This document shows positions 9,326 through 17,426 of a DNA stretch of 64,000 nt, piece after piece. The stretch lies in contig NZ_FODD01000026.1 of assembly GCF_900110255.1 (NCBI RefSeq), forward strand, positions 1 through 64,000. The letters run 5' to 3'. Positions within the stretch are counted from its first letter, which is position 1, and each line of letters starts with the position of its first letter. The stretch is from Actinacidiphila rubida. GTDB lineage: Bacteria > Actinomycetota > Actinomycetes > Streptomycetales > Streptomycetaceae. The notes beneath the pieces are model-generated. The model was not told the DNA's origin. It searched no databases and saw nothing but the letters and a program-made list of their open reading frames with translations. Made by a program: the position numbers and the translations under genes.

Positions 9326-10063
9326 TCAGCGGGACGAGGGGGGCGGGACCTCGCAGACGCCGTCGGCGCACGCCTCCCCCTCGGGGGTGGCGTCCGGTCC
9401 TGCCGCTGCCGCCTCCTCGCCGCGCGCCTGCGCGGTCTGCTCGGCGACCTGCTCCAGGACCCGCAGGAACGTGGACGCCTCCTGGCCGCCCTGCACCGCC
9501 CACTGCCCCTCGAAGACGAAGGTCGGGACGGCGGAGATGCCCAGCTCGTGGGCCTCGTCGATGTCGGCCCTGACCTCGGCGGCCAGCTCGTCGGTGGCCA
9601 GGAACGCGACGACCGCGTCCCGGTCCAGGCCCACGGCGGCCGCGGCGTCCGCCAGCTGGCCGCGGTCGCCGATGTCCATGCCCTCGCCGAAGTGCGCGGC
9701 CATCAGCCGACCCTTCAGCCGTGCCTGGGTCGCGGATCCCGCGGTGTCCAGAGCGAACCGCAGCAGGCGGTGGGCGAGCAGCGAGTTGTTCTCCAGCACC
9801 GTGTCGAAGTCGAACGTGATGCCCTCGGCCGCGCCGAGCGCCGTGATCCGCTCGTCCATCGCGACGGACTGCGGCCCGTACTTCTTGGCCAGCACCTCGC
9901 GGTGGCCGAGCGGCTGCTGCGGCGCCGCCGGGTCGAGCTGGAACGGCCGGTAGACCACCTCGACGGAGGCGGCCTGCGGATACGCCGCCAGCGCCCGCTC
10001 GAACCGGGCCTTGCCCACGTAGCACCACGGACACGCGATGTCCGAGTAGATCTCGACTCTCAC
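9326..10063 (-). CDS. DsbA-family (FrnE-like) oxidoreductase
   Basis: About 245 residues with a thioredoxin-fold active site SDIACPWCYVGK (CPWC pair near residue 12) at the very N terminus, the helical DsbA insert, and the cis-Pro loop GISAVPTFVF. This matches the FrnE/2-hydroxychromene isomerase-like branch of cytoplasmic DsbA proteins, which carry out thiol-disulfide exchange. No signal peptide is present. The C terminus adds a small tail with Cys at EACADGVCEVP, a CxxxxC pair seen in other actinobacterial FrnE proteins. I prefer the GTG at 10063, with GGGAGA upstream, over the GTG at 10084. Substrate unknown. Confidence 0.85.
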   Translation of the reverse strand: MRVEIYSDIACPWCYVGKARFERALAAYPQAASVEVVYRPFQLDPAAPQQPLGHREVLAKKYGPQSVAMDERITALGAAEGITFDFDTVLENNSLLAHRLLRFALDTAGSATQARLKGRLMAAHFGEGMDIGDRGQLADAAAAVGLDRDAVVAFLATDELAAEVRADIDEAHELGISAVPTFVFEGQWAVQGGQEASTFLRVLEQVAEQTAQARGEEAAAAGPDATPEGEACADGVCEVPPPSSR

Positions 10064-10153
10064 GGCTCTCCCACTTCCGGTCACACGGCCTGCCGTCCCC
10101 CAGCGCTGCCTGCTTGAACGCTCAAGAAGAAGGGAACGGCGGCCCGTGCGGGT

Positions 10154-13100
10154 CTATTCCCCGCCGTCCCCGCCGCCGCCCGGTTCCGCGTCGTCCGTGT
10201 TCCCGCCGTCCGGGTCCGCGCCGTCCGTTCCCCCGCCATCCGTGTCCCCGGCGTCCGTGTCCCCGGCGGTCAGCGCGGCGAGCAGCGCGACAGCCGCGGT
10301 CCGGTCCGCCGTCGCGCCGGCCGCCTGGGCCGCCGCCAGCTCCTCCGGCGCCAGTCCCGCGACCGCCCGCTCCCACAGCGCCGCGTGGTCCCGCTCCTCG
10401 GGCACGGTCCGCGGCAGCGGTCCGCGCACCGCGTCTGCCGCCGACGCCAGCCGCACCGCGCCCACGAGATCGCCGGCGCGCCGCAGCACCTGCGCCGCCA
10501 CGTCGACGGTCTCGGCGACCACCGGATCGGTGCAGCCCACCTCGACCGCGCGCCGGACCGTCTCCGCCAGACCGGCCAGGGCCCCGGCGGTGTCACCGTC
10601 CGCGGCCGCGACACGCGCCTTCAGGCCGGTGACGAGCACCTGGAAGCTGGGCGGCGGAGTGCCGTCGGCGATGTGGCCCTCCACCAGGCCGGCCAGAGCC
10701 GCCGCCCCGGCCGTGTCGCCCTCCTCCAGCAGCAGAAGGGCCTTCAGGTAGCGGATGTAGGTGCGCGCGTCCCACACCGCGAACCGCTCGGCCATCTCCT
10801 CGGCCCGCGCGCACAGCTTGCGCGCCACCTCGGCATGGCCCGCCCGGTGCTCCAGGTCGGCCATCCGCCCCAGCAGGAACGGCGTCTCGCTGAGCGCGCC
10901 GAGCTCCTCGGCCAGCCCCATCGACGCCTCGAAGTCGGCCCGGGCCAGGTCGTAGTTGCAGCGCAGGGTCTCGATCTCCGCGCTCGCACCGTGCAGTTGC
11001 GCGCGCATCCAGCGGTCGCCGATGCCAGTGCACAACCGGCGCAGCTCCGCCAGGTCGGCGTCCGCCGCGTCCAGGGCGCCGGGCGAGTCGACCGCCGCAT
11101 GGGTGCGGAACATCAGCGCCGCCGCCAAGGACCAGTCGTCGCCGTACTCACGGCAGTTGGCGACCATCTCCTCGGTATGGCGCCGCACCTCGACCGCGCC
11201 GCCGAACAGGTACACCGCGAACGGCCAGAGCATCCCGGGGAACCGCGCGGCCGGCGGACCGCCCACGCGGTACGCGGCCATCAGCGCGGCCGCCTCCTCC
11301 TCCGCCTCGGCCGAGTGCCACTGCTCCTCCGACGCCCGGTCGCTCTTGACGAAGAAGTCCAGCATCCGCACGTCCAGCCGCGGCCAGTACAGCGGATCCG
11401 ACGGATCGGTGCCGCGCTCCCCGAGGGCGATCACGCGGTCCACCCACTCGCCCGCCTCGTCGCGGTAGTTGCGCAGCGTCCAGAACCAGCCCATGGCCAG
11501 GGCGATCGTCAGCGCGCCCCGCTCGTCACCCGCCGACACGCTGCGGTGCAGCGCGGCACGGATGTTGTCGAGCTCGGTCTCCAGCACCTCCAGCCACTCC
11601 AGCTGGTCGGCGGCCCGCAGCTTCGGCTCGGTGGCCACCACCAGATCGCGGACGTGGGCGCCATGGCGGGCGGCCGCCGCAGCGGCCTCCTCGGGAACGG
11701 CGGCGAGCCGCTCGGCCGCGTACTCGTGGATCGTCTCCAGCAGCCGGTAGCGGGTGCCGCCCGGACGGCCGTGCTCGGCCACCACCAGGGACTTGTCCAC
11801 CAGCTGCGCCACCGTGAGGACCGCGTCCGGACCGCACACCGCCTCCGCCGCGGCGAGCGTGCAGCCGCCGGCGAACACGCTCAGGCCCCGCAGCGCCGCC
11901 CGCTCCGGCTCGTCCAGCAGGTCCCAGCTCCAGTCCACGACCGCCCGCAGCGTCTGCTGGCGCGGCAGCAGCGTGCGGCTGCCGCCGGTCAGCAGCCGGA
12001 ACCGGTCGTCGAGGCGGTCCGCGATCTGCCGCGGCGACAGCGCCCGCAGCCGTGCCGCGGCCAGCTCGATCGCCAGCGGCAGCCCGTCCAGCCGCCGGCA
12101 GATCTCCTGCACCGCCGCCACGTCCTCGGCGCTGTCGTACCCCGCGGCCCCGGCCCGCGCGGCGGCCGCCCGCTCGCCGAACAGCTGGTACGCCGGCCCC
12201 GGCGCCAGCGGCTCCACCGGCCGCACGACCTCGCCGGGTACGCCCAGCGGTTCCCGGCTGGTGGCGAGCACCGTCACGCCCGGGCACACCGCCAGCAGCT
12301 CCGCGGTGAGGTCGGCGGCCGCCCCGATCACGTGCTCGCAGTTGTCCAGCACCAGCAGCAGGCGCCGCTGCCCGCAGTACTCGAGCAACCGCTCCAGCGG
12401 ATCCTCGCCGTGCGCGTCGGCGAGACGGTCGCGCGCGGCGGCCGGCAACTGGATCTCGCGCCGTCCCAGCGCGCTCAGCACGGCGTGCGGCACGCCCGCG
12501 GGGTCGTCGAGCGGCGCGAGCTCCGCGAGCCACACCCCGTCGGGATACGCGGTGCGGTCCGCGGCCTCCTGCGCCAGCCGGGTCTTCCCCGAGCCGCCCG
12601 GCCCGGTCAGCGTGACGAGCCGGCCCGCCGACAGGTCGGCCGCGATCTCCCGCAGGTCGGCCTCACGGCCGACGAAGCTGGTCAGACGGGCGCGGAGGTT
12701 GCCGCGGTTCGGCGGCGCCGCCCCGGGCGCGGCCTCCGTCTGCGGACGGGACCCGCTCGTACCGAGCAACTCGGCGTGCAGAGCGCGCAGTTCGGGCCCG
12801 GGATCCGCCCCGAGAGTGTCCGCGAGGACGGTGCGCGCGGTCTCGAACGCCACGAGCGCGTCGGCCGTGCGGCCCTCGGCCCGCAGGGCGCGGATCAGCT
12901 GGGTGCGGAACGCCTCGTCCAGCGGGTGGTCCGCCACGGCCTCCCGCAGCACCGGCAGCGCCTGCGTCGCCCGCCCGCGCGCCAGGTCCGCCTCGATCCG
13001 CAGCCGCAAAGCGGTCAGGCGCAGCGCCTCCGGCCGCACCGCGGCGGCCGCCCGGTCCGGCAGGTCCGCGAACACCGGTCCGCGCCACGACGCGAGCGCC

Positions 13101-13474
13101 CGGTCCAGCGTCTGCGCGGCGCCCGCCGCGTCCCCGCTTTTCAGGGCGCGCTCCCCGTCCCGCAGCGCCGCCTCGAACTCGAACAGGTCGACGGTCTCGG
13201 GCGGGGCGTCCAAACGGTAGCCGCCGGGTTCCGAGACGACGGCCTCCCGGCCGAGGCTCCGGCGCAGCCGCGCCACCAGCGCCTGCAGCGCACCGGACGC
13301 GTCAGCGGGCGGCTCGTCCGCCCACACCTCGTCGATCAGCCGCTCCGGCCCCACGGCCCGCCCGGCGTGCATCACCAGCACGGTCAGCAGCGCCCGCAGC
13401 TTCCCCCCGCCCAAGGGCACGGCGACCCCGCCGTCCCACACCTCGGTGACCCCCAACACCCCATACCGGCGCAC
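10154..13474 (-). CDS. AfsR/SARP-like BTAD-NB-ARC-TPR regulator
   Basis: A protein of about 1106 residues with the layout of large Streptomyces regulators. It has an N-terminal OmpR-like winged helix and bacterial transcriptional activation domain (about residues 1-245), an NB-ARC/STAND ATPase (P-loop LTGPGGSGKTRLA near residue 300, Walker B LLLVLDNCEHVI), winged-helix and helical TPR-like repeats, and a C-terminal Asp/Gly/Thr-rich tail that is a low-complexity repeat of DTDGG-like units. Such proteins sense signals through the ATPase/TPR part and activate antibiotic or developmental genes. The GTG at 13474 begins right before the conserved RRYGVLGVTEV; a longer frame to 13642 looks like read-back. 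Target genes are not adjacent and cannot be named. Confidence 0.88.
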   Translation of the reverse strand: MRRYGVLGVTEVWDGGVAVPLGGGKLRALLTVLVMHAGRAVGPERLIDEVWADEPPADASGALQALVARLRRSLGREAVVSEPGGYRLDAPPETVDLFEFEAALRDGERALKSGDAAGAAQTLDRALASWRGPVFADLPDRAAAAVRPEALRLTALRLRIEADLARGRATQALPVLREAVADHPLDEAFRTQLIRALRAEGRTADALVAFETARTVLADTLGADPGPELRALHAELLGTSGSRPQTEAAPGAAPPNRGNLRARLTSFVGREADLREIAADLSAGRLVTLTGPGGSGKTRLAQEAADRTAYPDGVWLAELAPLDDPAGVPHAVLSALGRREIQLPAAARDRLADAHGEDPLERLLEYCGQRRLLLVLDNCEHVIGAAADLTAELLAVCPGVTVLATSREPLGVPGEVVRPVEPLAPGPAYQLFGERAAAARAGAAGYDSAEDVAAVQEICRRLDGLPLAIELAAARLRALSPRQIADRLDDRFRLLTGGSRTLLPRQQTLRAVVDWSWDLLDEPERAALRGLSVFAGGCTLAAAEAVCGPDAVLTVAQLVDKSLVVAEHGRPGGTRYRLLETIHEYAAERLAAVPEEAAAAAARHGAHVRDLVVATEPKLRAADQLEWLEVLETELDNIRAALHRSVSAGDERGALTIALAMGWFWTLRNYRDEAGEWVDRVIALGERGTDPSDPLYWPRLDVRMLDFFVKSDRASEEQWHSAEAEEEAAALMAAYRVGGPPAARFPGMLWPFAVYLFGGAVEVRRHTEEMVANCREYGDDWSLAAALMFRTHAAVDSPGALDAADADLAELRRLCTGIGDRWMRAQLHGASAEIETLRCNYDLARADFEASMGLAEELGALSETPFLLGRMADLEHRAGHAEVARKLCARAEEMAERFAVWDARTYIRYLKALLLLEEGDTAGAAALAGLVEGHIADGTPPPSFQVLVTGLKARVAAADGDTAGALAGLAETVRRAVEVGCTDPVVAETVDVAAQVLRRAGDLVGAVRLASAADAVRGPLPRTVPEERDHAALWERAVAGLAPEELAAAQAAGATADRTAAVALLAALTAGDTDAGDTDGGGTDGADPDGGNTDDAEPGGGGDGGE

Positions 13475-13963
13475 GCCCCCTATTGTCCCCACCCCACGCC
13501 CCAGAACCCCCACCACCGGACCACTCCCGCCGCCCCGGCCCCCGAGCTCCCGGACGCCACCGATGCAGCCGCCCCAGCGCAGGGGCACCCGCCACCCGCC
13601 CAACGTTCCCGCACAGAAGCCCGGACGCCAACCGCGCCGCACCCCAGCGGACGCACGGACCCACGGACGGCTACGGCGGCGCCCCCCAGCGGGAGGACCG
13701 CCACCCCATCACACGCCACGCACCCGCGCACCGTTCCCGCACGGGCACACGGACGCACGGACGCGCGGACGCCAACGGCGGCGCGCCCCAGCGGGAGGAC
13801 CGTCGGTCGACAACGAACTCGCACGGTGGTGCGGGTGGGAAGACCCCGCGCCGCGAGGCGCGGGAACCCCGCACGGACGGGCACCTGCCCGACGGCATGC
13901 GGGCAGACGGGCTGACGGGCGGAGCCCGTCACGGGCGCGAGGGCCCGCCCTGGAGGGCCCGGG
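13475..13963. repeat. gene-free spacer with imperfect repeats
   Basis: A 490-base spacer between the BTAD regulator (start) and the tmk fusion (stop), both on the minus strand. It is very G+C rich and repetitive: CCCCAGCGGGAGGACCG occurs near 13,685 and 13,790 about 100 bp apart, a shorter relative (CACCCCAGCGGACG) lies near 13,640, and runs of GGACGCACGGAC recur. Open frames on both strands are low-complexity Arg/Val/Ala and have no family resemblance, so I call no gene. The promoter of the BTAD gene must lie at the left end. Confidence 0.5.
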
Positions 13964-16900
13964 CTAGTGACGCCCCCCAGCCGGAGGCTCCCCTTCGTCC
14001 CGCCGCCCCAGCAACTCGTCGGCCAGCGACGGCAGATCGTCGAGCGGCGTCTCCTCCGCCCACTCCGGCCTCGGCCGCGCTCGCCGCGGCTCGGCGGAAC
14101 CCGGCTCCCCCGGCCGTACGGCCGGCAGCTCGCGGGTCCGCTCGTTCTCCGGCGTCTCGGGCCGGAACAGCCACGGCGGCACCCGGTCCGCCGGATCCGC
14201 GTCCCGCGCGGTCCCGGGAACCGGCGGCTCCGTCGGCGTGTCGGCCGCCGTCTCCGACTTCTCGGGCGCCTTCGGCCCCGAAACAGGTGCCTCCGTGGCC
14301 GAGGACGCGTCAGCGTCGCCGTCGCCGTCCACCACGACCGGCGGCATCACCGTCGTCGTCTCCGAGGCGTCGTGCCCGGGCACGGGCGTCAGCACCGTCG
14401 TGTGTTCGGACGACTCGGCGCCGTCGTCCGCGCCGGCCACCGGCGTGAGCACCGTGGTGTCCTCGAGTCCGCGTTCCGGCTTCCCGGAGCCGTGCTCCGA
14501 ACCGGCCTCGCCACCGGCGTCCTCCGAGGACCGTGCCCCGGACGCCGAGCCGTCCCCGCGCTCAGCCGTGTCCGCCCCCTGAGAGCCCTCAGAGCCGTCA
14601 GAACTCTCGGAACCGTCGGAACCGTCCGCCCCGTCACCACCGCGGACGTCGTCCGGCGTGATGTGCGGCAGCACCGTCGTCTCCGCGGCGGCGGCCTCGG
14701 CCGCGGCAGCCGCGGCGGCGGCCCGTGCGGCCTCGGCGCGCAGCAGCGCCTCCTCGGCCTTCCGCTGCTTCTCCTGCCGCCGCTCCTCGGTCTCGGCGCG
14801 CAGGCGCGCCTGCTCCTCGGCGAGACGGCGCAGCCGCTCCTGCTCGGCGGCGTGGGCCGCCTCCTCCGCCTCGCGCTTGGCGCGGGCCTCGCCCTCGACG
14901 CGGGCCGCCTCCTCGGCGCGCAGCCGCGCGGCCTCCGCCTCCTGGGCGGCCTTGCGCTCGGCGATCTCGCGCCGCGCGGCCTCCTCGGCGGCGAGCCTGC
15001 GCTCCTCCTCCTCGCGCCGCAGCTTCTCCAGCTGCGCCTGCCGCTCGCGCTCGAGCCGCTCTTCCTCCGCCTTGCGGGCCGCCTCCTCGGCGGCGCGGCG
15101 CGCGGCTTCCTCCGCGGCCTTCCGCTCGGCCTCGGCGCGGGCCTCGATCTCCTTCTCGGAGAGCGGCAGCAACTGGTCCAGGCGGTGCCGTACGACGGTG
15201 GTGACGTCCTCGGGCGCCTGCCCGGCGTCGACCACGAGGTAGCGGGCGGGGTCGGCGGCGGCCAGGGTGAGGAACCCGGCGCGGACCCGCTGGTGGAACT
15301 CGGCCGGCTCGGACTCCAGCCGGTCCGGCGCCTCGGTGAACCGTTCCCTCGCGGTCTCCGGCGAGACGTCGAGCAGCACCGTCAGGTGCGGGACGAGCCC
15401 GTCGGTGGCCCACCGGGAGATCCGGGCGATCTCGGTCGGCGCGAGGTCGCGGCCCGCGCCCTGGTAGGCGACCGAGGAGTCGATGTAGCGGTCCGAGATG
15501 ACGACCGCGCCACGGGCCAGGGCGGGGCGCACCACGGTGTCGACGTGCTCCGCGCGGTCCGCCGCGTACAGCAGGGCCTCGGCGCGGTGCGAGATCCCCG
15601 CGTCGGAGACGTCGAGCAGGATGGACCGCAGCCGCTTGCCGACGGCGGTGGCGCCGGGCTCGCGGGTGACCACGACCTCGTGGCCCTTGCCGCGGATCCA
15701 CTGGGCGAGCGCCTCGACCTGCGTGGACTTGCCCGCGCCGTCGCCACCCTCTATCGCGATGAAGAAGCCGGTGGCGGCGGGCGCCACGGCCGGTTCGGCG
15801 CCGCGCAGCGCCTCGCGCAGGTCGCGGCGCAGCGGCACGCCGGTGCGGTCGTCGGTCTTGCCGAGGACGAGGGCGGCGACCGGCAGCAGCAGCGCGCCGA
15901 CGAGGATCAGCGTGTAGGCGGCGCCCTCGTGGTCGAAGGTGAAGTGGCCGTGGTGGATGCGGTGCGGGCCGATCGCGCCAGCCACCAGCGGGGCCACGAT
16001 GGCCGCGACGGCGATGACCGCGCGGGAGACGGCCTGCAGGTGCTCGACGGTGCGGGCCCTGCGCGGCTCCTCGGCCTCCTGCTCGATCAGGACGTGGCCG
16101 GTGTTCGCGGTCAGGCCGGCGCTGAGGCCGGCGAGCAGCGCCAGCAGCAGCACCGTGGTCGCGTCGGCGACGATGCCGGTGAGGAGCAGCGCGATGCCGG
16201 TGAGGCCGATGGCCAGCGCCAGCAGCCGGCGCCGGGACAGGCCCGGCAGCGTCTTGGGGGCCACCCGGATGCCGATGACCGTGCCGGCGGACAGCGCCAG
16301 GACCAGCAGGCCGAAGCCGACCGGCCCGAAGTGGAGACCGGCGGCACGCAGCACGGCCAGCGCGACGGCGGCACCGACGGCCCCGGCGGTGGCGGCGGTG
16401 GCGAGCACCAGCAGCGGCAGCGCGCCGGTCCTGCCGCGCTCGGTGCCGGCCGGGCCCTTGGGGAGCCGCAGGCCCTCCAGCGGGGAGCGCGGCCGGGCGG
16501 CCGTGCCGGACGGCAGCTCGAGCAGGTAGAGGATCGCCGTCGACGACGAGAACAGGCCGGCGGCGACGTAGGAGGAGAGCGCCACCTGGTGCAGGTGGAA
16601 CCAGTCGACGCCGAGCGCGATGAGCGTGTTGACCATCGTGACCACGACGAGCGTGGCGGCGGCCAACGGCAGCGCGACGAAGCTGGTGCGCAGGTCCAGC
16701 CGGTGCAGGGTGGCCAGGTGGTCGGGCGCGGGCCGCACCGAGGCCTCACCGGTGGCCGGCAGCAGCACGGGCGCGGCGCCGTCCTTGGCGACCGCCCACA
16801 GGCGGTCGGCGACGCCGGCGACGAACGCGGTGACGAGCAGCCAGATGTGCGCGGAGTCCGGCGCCCACGTGATCCACAGCGGGGCCACGATGAACAGCCC

Positions 16901-17293
16901 GAGGCGGACCGTGTCGGCGCCGATCATCGTCCACCGGCGGTCCAGCGGGCCGCCTTCGGCGGTGAGCGCGGACAGCGGGCCGAGCAGCACCGCACCGAAC
17001 AGCAGGGTCGCGATCAGGCGCGCGGCCAGCACCGCGGAGGCCGCGAACGCGACACCCCGGTAGCCGCCTCCGAACGAGTGGGACGCGGCGACGGCCTGCA
17101 CGGTGAGCAGGAGCAGCACGAGCATCCCGAGGCGGTCGGCGACCGCTCCGGTCAGCTGGGCACTCCACAGCCTGCGCAGTGCGGGGACTTTCAGTAGTGC
17201 GCCGACCGCGCGTTCACGTGAGTCCGCCGCGAGGTCGGTCGCGAACGTTTCGGTGACGTCCGCGGGCTGCGCCGGCTGCTCGGATCGCGTCAT
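13964..17293 (-). CDS. tmk: MFS-like membrane domain fused to thymidylate kinase, with long C-terminal tail
   Basis: A 1109-residue fusion. Residues about 25-480 are an MFS-like membrane domain with around 12 hydrophobic segments. Residues about 505-720 are dTMP kinase: P-loop IEGGDGAGKSTQ, the TREPGAT stretch and DRYIDSSVAYQGAGRDL. Then follows a highly charged Glu/Ala/Arg coiled coil (about 715-880) and an acidic, disordered tail with four TTV(L/M)xP-type repeats. dTMP kinase phosphorylates dTMP to dTDP and is essential for DNA synthesis, so this is probably the cell's only copy. The fusion is known in Streptomyces; what the membrane half transports or senses is unknown. It sits directly downstream of topA on the same strand. 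Confidence 0.92.
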   Translation of the reverse strand: MTRSEQPAQPADVTETFATDLAADSRERAVGALLKVPALRRLWSAQLTGAVADRLGMLVLLLLTVQAVAASHSFGGGYRGVAFAASAVLAARLIATLLFGAVLLGPLSALTAEGGPLDRRWTMIGADTVRLGLFIVAPLWITWAPDSAHIWLLVTAFVAGVADRLWAVAKDGAAPVLLPATGEASVRPAPDHLATLHRLDLRTSFVALPLAAATLVVVTMVNTLIALGVDWFHLHQVALSSYVAAGLFSSSTAILYLLELPSGTAARPRSPLEGLRLPKGPAGTERGRTGALPLLVLATAATAGAVGAAVALAVLRAAGLHFGPVGFGLLVLALSAGTVIGIRVAPKTLPGLSRRRLLALAIGLTGIALLLTGIVADATTVLLLALLAGLSAGLTANTGHVLIEQEAEEPRRARTVEHLQAVSRAVIAVAAIVAPLVAGAIGPHRIHHGHFTFDHEGAAYTLILVGALLLPVAALVLGKTDDRTGVPLRRDLREALRGAEPAVAPAATGFFIAIEGGDGAGKSTQVEALAQWIRGKGHEVVVTREPGATAVGKRLRSILLDVSDAGISHRAEALLYAADRAEHVDTVVRPALARGAVVISDRYIDSSVAYQGAGRDLAPTEIARISRWATDGLVPHLTVLLDVSPETARERFTEAPDRLESEPAEFHQRVRAGFLTLAAADPARYLVVDAGQAPEDVTTVVRHRLDQLLPLSEKEIEARAEAERKAAEEAARRAAEEAARKAEEERLERERQAQLEKLRREEEERRLAAEEAARREIAERKAAQEAEAARLRAEEAARVEGEARAKREAEEAAHAAEQERLRRLAEEQARLRAETEERRQEKQRKAEEALLRAEAARAAAAAAAAEAAAAETTVLPHITPDDVRGGDGADGSDGSESSDGSEGSQGADTAERGDGSASGARSSEDAGGEAGSEHGSGKPERGLEDTTVLTPVAGADDGAESSEHTTVLTPVPGHDASETTTVMPPVVVDGDGDADASSATEAPVSGPKAPEKSETAADTPTEPPVPGTARDADPADRVPPWLFRPETPENERTRELPAVRPGEPGSAEPRRARPRPEWAEETPLDDLPSLADELLGRRDEGEPPAGGRH

Positions 17294-17426
17294 TCTGACA
17301 GCCTATCCGGCCCGGGCCCGGCCACTCATGCCTGGTTCGGCTCTCCTGTGGACAACTCGGAGGAGCGGGCCCCGCGGGCGGTGTGCCCGGCGGGGCGCGG
17401 CGACTGCCGCGCCCGACCGGGATGCG

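Noticed and set aside
13480..13932. 150-residue minus-strand frame in the repetitive spacer
   Set aside because: Low-complexity Arg/Val/Gly sequence made by the DNA repeats; no family resemblance and no clear start.
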